Below, piece after piece: positions 59,929 to 64,000 of a stretch of DNA of 64,000 bases. The notes under the pieces were generated by a model that saw only the letters and a list, made by a program, of their open reading frames with translations, was not told the origin of the DNA and searched no databases. Each line of letters starts with the position of its first letter. Position 1 is the stretch's first letter. Where the stretch lies: contig NZ_FXAF01000006.1 in the NCBI RefSeq assembly GCF_900177415.1, forward strand, positions 210,001 to 274,000, read 5' to 3'. Source of the DNA: Xaviernesmea oryzae. GTDB taxonomy: Bacteria; Pseudomonadota; Alphaproteobacteria; Rhizobiales; Rhizobiaceae. The position numbers were made by a program, and so were the translations under genes.

Positions 59929-60861
59929 GTGATAGTCATCTTCGGTTCGATCAATGTCGATTTCGTCTTTTCGGTCGCGGACATGCCGCAGCCGGGGCAG
60001 ACGCTGCTGGCGACCTCATTCCGTACGGAGGCAGGCGGCAAGGGCGCGAACCAGGCACTGGCGGCGGCACGCGATGGCTCCGAAGTCGTCATGGTCGGTG
60101 CCGTGGGAGACGATCCTCTCGCCGAGGTCGCGATGAAGAACCTTGCCGGCATTGTCGATATCCGCCGTGTTGAAAGGGCGCCCGTTCCAACGGGTTGCGC
60201 GTCGATTTTGATCGACGATGAAGGTCGCAACATGATCGCGGTCGCCGCCGGTGCCAATCTCGCGGCTTCCTCGGATGCCCTGAACGATGAGCTGCTCGGC
60301 AGCGCCGATATCGTGCTGATGCAGATGGAGAACGACCGCGAGGAAACGGCCAAACTGATGCGGCGCGTCCAGAACGCCGGTAAGATGTCGATCGTGAATT
60401 TGGCGCCAGCGGTTCGGCTTGAGCCTTCATTGCTCTCTCTTTGCGACCTACTGGTCGTCAATGAAGACGAAGCGGCCGCTCTGGCGGATTGGCTGGACTG
60501 CGGCCCCTCGGCATCCGAGATTGCGCGCAGGTTGAACACCGGGGTCCTGCGCACTCTCGGTGATGACGGTGCCGAAGCCTGTTTCAAGGGCGAAGAAATC
60601 CGCGTCTCCGCCATGCCCGTCGACGTCGTGGACACAACTGCGGCGGGAGACTGCTTCGTCGGTGTTCTCGCATCCGCGCTCGATCGTGGCTTGCCACTCG
60701 AAGCGGCCATGCAACGCGCCGCTGTCGCGGCGGGGATTGCGTGTTCCCGGGCCGGAAGCCAGGCGAGTATTCCGGTTGGCGAGGAGACCGATCGGATGAT
60801 GATTCTGCAGAGCACGGATCGGCATGCCGATGGTCGGGCAAGGCTCATTCGTCCTCTATGA
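59929..60861 (+). CDS. PfkB-family sugar kinase (ribokinase-like)
   Basis: A 310-residue cytosolic kinase. GGKGANQ (36-42) and the C-terminal DTTAAGDCFVG with the catalytic Asp are the two PfkB signatures; the N-terminal FGSINVDFVFSVADMP is close to ribokinases. The start is GTG 59929 with AGGAG upstream. It would turn ribose set free by the hydrolases into ribose 5-phosphate, completing nucleoside salvage. Its last 17 bases overlap the convergent exporter gene. Confidence 0.93.
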   Translation: MIVIFGSINVDFVFSVADMPQPGQTLLATSFRTEAGGKGANQALAAARDGSEVVMVGAVGDDPLAEVAMKNLAGIVDIRRVERAPVPTGCASILIDDEGRNMIAVAAGANLAASSDALNDELLGSADIVLMQMENDREETAKLMRRVQNAGKMSIVNLAPAVRLEPSLLSLCDLLVVNEDEAAALADWLDCGPSASEIARRLNTGVLRTLGDDGAEACFKGEEIRVSAMPVDVVDTTAAGDCFVGVLASALDRGLPLEAAMQRAAVAAGIACSRAGSQASIPVGEETDRMMILQSTDRHADGRARLIRPL

Positions 60862-62704
60862 CGTCGGCGATGTAGCCGCCGGTCTGCCGTTTCCAGAGCC
60901 TGGCATAAAGCCCGTCACGCGCGAGCAGCTCGTCGGGCGTTCCCTCTTCCACGATGCGGCCTTTGTCGAGCACCACGATCCGGTCCATCTTCGCTATCGT
61001 CGAGAGGCGGTGGGCGATGGCGATCACGGTTTTGCCGTCCATCAGCAGGGCCAGCTTGTCTTGAATGGCAGCTTCGGATTCGCTGTCCAGCGCGGACGTT
61101 GCTTCGTCGAGCACGAGGATGGGAGCGTCCTTGAGAAGCACCCTTGCAATGGCAACGCGTTGCCGCTGACCGCCGGATAATTTGACGCCGCGGTCGCCGA
61201 CAAAGGCTTCATAGCCGGTACGGCCTTCTTTGTCGGTAAGCTCGGCGATGAATTGATCCGCCTGCGCAGCCTTGGCCGCCTGCTCGATTTCGTCGCGCGA
61301 CGCATCCGGGCGGCCGTAGCGGATGTTGTCGCCTACGGAGCGATGCAGCAGCGAAACCTCTTGGGAAATGACGCCTATGTTCTCTCTCAGGCTCGCTTGG
61401 GTTACCGAGCGGATGTCCTGGTTGTCGATGAGGATCGAGCCGCTCTTCAAATCGTAGAACCGCAGAAGCAGGCTGACCAATGTCGTCTTGCCGGCACCGG
61501 AAAGACCCACCAGCCCGACCTTTTCGCCGGCATGCACCGTTAGCGTCAGGTGATCGATGACCCTTCGGCCCGCCCGGTATTCGAAATGAATGTTCTCGAA
61601 GCGGATTTCGCCCCGGGTGACGGCAAGCGGCGCGGCATCCGGCGTATCGATCACAGTCGGAGGCGTCGTCATTACCGGCATTGCGTCCCGGATCGTGCCT
61701 ACTGCCTGGAAAATCTGCTGGCCCATCTGCAGGAAGGCCCGCGCATTGCCCGACAGCCGTTGTGTGATGTAGATCGCGGCTACGAACTGGCCGGTGCTGA
61801 TGAACCCGTCGATCATGCCCCAGAAGCCGACGGTCAGCATGGCGAACCACAGAGAGACATTAAGCGTGAGGATGCCGGTATCGGTCGTAAGGTAGATACG
61901 CCGCTCCTTCTGCTGGGTTTCCACCGCATTCACGAAAACGCGGCGCAGCGCTCCCGCTTCGCTATCTTCGGCGGCGAATTGTTTCACCATCTGGATATTG
62001 CTGTAGAGGTCGGTCATGGAGCCGACCACCAGGCTGCGCTGCCGGGCGGAAAGCCGGGACCGTTCGGCAAAATACGGTACTGCGATCACGGCAATGCCGA
62101 CACTTGCGACGATCCAGAGAAAGACCGGCAGGGCGAGCGGCCAGGCAACCGTACCGAGCAGCAGCAGCGATCCGGTAAACTGGACGAGGAAATGCGGTAT
62201 GGTCTGGAAGGCGACGACGACCTGCTGCTGGACGGCGGAGGCGACCTGCGACAGGCGCGAGGCGACCTGGCCGGCAAACAGGTCGTGGAAAAAGCCCAGA
62301 TCCTGCTTTTCGACGGCCTTGTGCCCCTGCCACTGGATCGCCACCGGCATGCAGACGGCGACCGCCTGCGAGGCGAGCGCATTGGCGAAGAATGCGAAGA
62401 GGGGCAGAACCGGAAAGATCAGCACGCCGAGGATGGTGAGCAGAGGCCACTCGTCCTGCAGGAAAGCCCCCGCTCCCTTCGAGGTAACACCATCCACGAT
62501 GATCGACAGACCCCAGATGACCGTGAGATTGATGCCTTCCACCAGCATGGCGAAGACGGCGATCGAAATGAGGATCCCGCGGAACATCCGGACGAAATGG
62601 AGAAGCAGGGTGAAAGGGCCTCGCGAGGGTAGCGGCTTATAAGGGATATCGAGCGGACGGATCAGCGTCTCGAAGGGCCGGTAAATGAAATCCAGAAATG
62701 ACAT
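60845..62704 (-). CDS. ABC exporter, fused membrane and ATP-binding domains
   Basis: A 619-residue half-transporter of the MsbA/multidrug type. About six spans fill residues 35-330, then the ATPase with GLSGAGKTTL, LSGGQRQR and ILVLDEATSALD. It should act as a homodimer exporting lipids or drugs. ATG 62704 (MSFLDFIYRPFE) is used; an in-frame ATG at 62746 is possible since neither has a clear RBS. It converges on, and overlaps by 17 bases, the sugar-kinase gene, and is not part of that operon. Confidence 0.93.
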   Translation of the reverse strand: MSFLDFIYRPFETLIRPLDIPYKPLPSRGPFTLLLHFVRMFRGILISIAVFAMLVEGINLTVIWGLSIIVDGVTSKGAGAFLQDEWPLLTILGVLIFPVLPLFAFFANALASQAVAVCMPVAIQWQGHKAVEKQDLGFFHDLFAGQVASRLSQVASAVQQQVVVAFQTIPHFLVQFTGSLLLLGTVAWPLALPVFLWIVASVGIAVIAVPYFAERSRLSARQRSLVVGSMTDLYSNIQMVKQFAAEDSEAGALRRVFVNAVETQQKERRIYLTTDTGILTLNVSLWFAMLTVGFWGMIDGFISTGQFVAAIYITQRLSGNARAFLQMGQQIFQAVGTIRDAMPVMTTPPTVIDTPDAAPLAVTRGEIRFENIHFEYRAGRRVIDHLTLTVHAGEKVGLVGLSGAGKTTLVSLLLRFYDLKSGSILIDNQDIRSVTQASLRENIGVISQEVSLLHRSVGDNIRYGRPDASRDEIEQAAKAAQADQFIAELTDKEGRTGYEAFVGDRGVKLSGGQRQRVAIARVLLKDAPILVLDEATSALDSESEAAIQDKLALLMDGKTVIAIAHRLSTIAKMDRIVVLDKGRIVEEGTPDELLARDGLYARLWKRQTGGYIADVIEDE

Positions 62705-62863
62705 GGCACCCAAGGCAAAATGCAAAAGACGGAGAATCGCCTGCATTTAACCATGAATCGCAGCGAGCGCGAAAACGCCGTCGACGATTGCGCCGAAACC
62801 GCTTCATGCGATCGCGGTGAACGACACGCGCATCGAAGCGGCCCGGGCGCAATCGATCCCGGC

Positions 62864-63940
62864 TTACCGTTGATCGGGAACGACAACCAGTTTGCCGATG
62901 AAGTTCTTGGCCATGAAGTCGCCCTGCGCGCGATGGAATTCGGACAGCGGATAGACGCCTCCGACGATCGGCCGGATCTTCCCGCTTTCGATATAGCTGA
63001 CGAGGCGGCGGAAATCGGCGCGGCTTCCTTGGCTGGAGCCGTGCAGCTCGAGCTGCTTCAGATACATCGTTCTGAGGTCAAGCTGCACGACCGGTCCGGC
63101 GATGGCGCCGGCGGTCGTATAACGGCCTTCGGGGCGAAGAATTTTCAGGAGATCGTTGAACATGGGGCCGGCCACCAGATCTGCGACCACATCGATCGGA
63201 GCGCCGCCCGCCGCCTGGGCCACGGCTTCTACAAGATCGCCTTTGCCGCGCGTCACCACGGCTTCGGCTCCGATATCGATGAGTGGCTTTTCCTTGCCCG
63301 GGCCGACCACGGCGATCGGAATGGCGCCGCGCGCCCGAGCCAGTTGAACGATCGCCGAGCCGACGCCGCCCGACGCGCCGGTGACTAGCACCCGCTCTCC
63401 GGCTGAAAGCCTTGCCCTTTCCAGCATCCGCTCGCCGGTGAGGTAAGCGCAACAGAAGGTCGCAAGCTCGATATCGCTTATGTTCGTATCGACCACATGG
63501 GCGTTTTCGGCGGGCAGCGCCATGTATTCGGCATAGCCGCCGTCGCGGCCATGGCCCATGTAGTCGATATCCGCAAGACTGTCGTCCTCGCGATTATAGA
63601 TGGAGAAATCGACCATCACCCGCTCGCCGATCCGCGCCGGATCGACACCCTCTCCGACGGCGACGATGTGACCGACCGTGTCGGTGCCCTGGATGCGCGG
63701 GAACGTGAGCGTATTGCCCTGCCGCCGCCATGTGGAGACGGCGCCCGGATCGTCCTCCGTCCCATAGGCGCCCTCCCGTACCCAGACATCGGTGTTGTTC
63801 ATGCCGCAAGCGGTCACGCGGATGAGGACTTCGCCGGCTGCGGGCCTGGGCACGGGAACATCCTGCCGATAGACGAGCTTGTCGAGGCCGCCATGGCCGG
63901 TCAGCAAAACGGTTGCCATCGTTTCCGGTATGGAATTCAT
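62864..63940 (-). CDS. MDR-family alcohol dehydrogenase / quinone oxidoreductase-like protein
   Basis: A 358-residue medium-chain dehydrogenase. The substrate domain begins with VRVTACGMNNTD-like ITVRVTACGMNN residues including the catalytic-position Cys, GTDTVGHIVAVGEGV follows, and the cofactor motif is VLVTGASGGVGSAIVQLA. The four-Cys structural zinc loop is missing. Likely NADPH-dependent oxidation or reduction of an unknown small compound. It lies 12 bp after a preceding minus-strand stop, so it may be the second gene of an operon extending beyond the window. Confidence 0.9.
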   Translation of the reverse strand: MNSIPETMATVLLTGHGGLDKLVYRQDVPVPRPAAGEVLIRVTACGMNNTDVWVREGAYGTEDDPGAVSTWRRQGNTLTFPRIQGTDTVGHIVAVGEGVDPARIGERVMVDFSIYNREDDSLADIDYMGHGRDGGYAEYMALPAENAHVVDTNISDIELATFCCAYLTGERMLERARLSAGERVLVTGASGGVGSAIVQLARARGAIPIAVVGPGKEKPLIDIGAEAVVTRGKGDLVEAVAQAAGGAPIDVVADLVAGPMFNDLLKILRPEGRYTTAGAIAGPVVQLDLRTMYLKQLELHGSSQGSRADFRRLVSYIESGKIRPIVGGVYPLSEFHRAQGDFMAKNFIGKLVVVPDQR

Positions 63941-63952
63941 CTTTCTGCCCCG

Positions 63953-64000
63953 TCAGCGGTTTGCAAAGACGCTATCGATTGCATCAGCCGTGGCCTTCAC
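63953..64000 (-). CDS. C-terminal end of a gene cut by the window edge
   Basis: Fifteen in-frame codons (ending ATADAIDSVFANR) and a TGA at 63953-63955 run off the window on the minus strand, 12 bp before the dehydrogenase start. Composition and spacing fit the end of an upstream cistron, but the fragment is too short to identify. Confidence 0.3.
   Translation of the reverse strand: MKATADAIDSVFANR

Overview
The window is G+C-rich alphaproteobacterial chromosome, most likely Rhizobiaceae (genus unresolved). The signs are an rrn operon ending 23S-5S-tRNA-fMet, an intervening sequence in helix 9 of the 23S gene, rhizobial-type 5S, and a dense load of ABC solute importers with FCD-type GntR, LysR and TetR regulators. 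No CRISPR array, insertion sequence, integrase or phage gene was seen.

Layout. 1-3.5 kb: 3' part of 23S rRNA, a spacer with a large palindrome, 5S, a run of small hairpins, the initiator tRNA and a terminator. 4.0-6.8 kb: a polar amino-acid ABC importer with a cupin gene, then an M14-like DUF2817 hydrolase. 8.0-18.4 kb (minus): a nine-gene cluster holding a leaderless TctC-like protein, a second polar amino-acid importer and four oxidoreductase-type enzymes (GMC fused to a gluconate-dehydrogenase-subunit-3-like domain, DAO family, OYE/TMADH-like, ornithine-cyclodeaminase-like). Its likely GntR regulator and a divergent Asp/Glu/hydantoin racemase-like gene follow. 21-34 kb: a dipeptide-type importer with two paralogous Tat-type binding proteins, a GMC oxidoreductase, two tandem amidohydrolases and a chromate transporter. 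34-45.5 kb: another dipeptide-type importer with a DHDPS-family enzyme and a possible 48-residue small protein, divergent from a cytoplasmic sialidase-like protein, a PdxA-like dehydrogenase and an iron alcohol dehydrogenase, with a DUF1537 kinase/GntR pair opposite. 45.7-50.7 kb: a TetR-controlled RND efflux pump. 50.7-60.9 kb: a LysR regulator divergent from an eight-gene operon of peptide-type importer, DHDPS-family enzyme, two nucleoside hydrolases and a ribokinase-like kinase. 60.8-64 kb: an ABC exporter, an MDR oxidoreductase and the last codons of another gene.

How it fits together. Most of the window is scavenging modules: a periplasmic binding protein and permease bring in a small organic solute, neighbouring cytosolic enzymes break it down, and a local regulator senses it. 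Inferred substrates are modified or N-substituted amino acids (8-19 kb), an unknown oxidised or aromatic compound (21-33 kb), four-carbon or sialic-type acid sugars (34-45 kb) and nucleosides or ribosylated compounds (51-61 kb). The most system-like candidates are the nucleoside-hydrolase/peptide-importer operon and the sialidase-like/PdxA/DUF1537 cluster. An ATATC-N4-GATAT palindrome sits in promoters of both polar amino-acid importers and upstream of the gntR gene, pointing to a shared local regulon.
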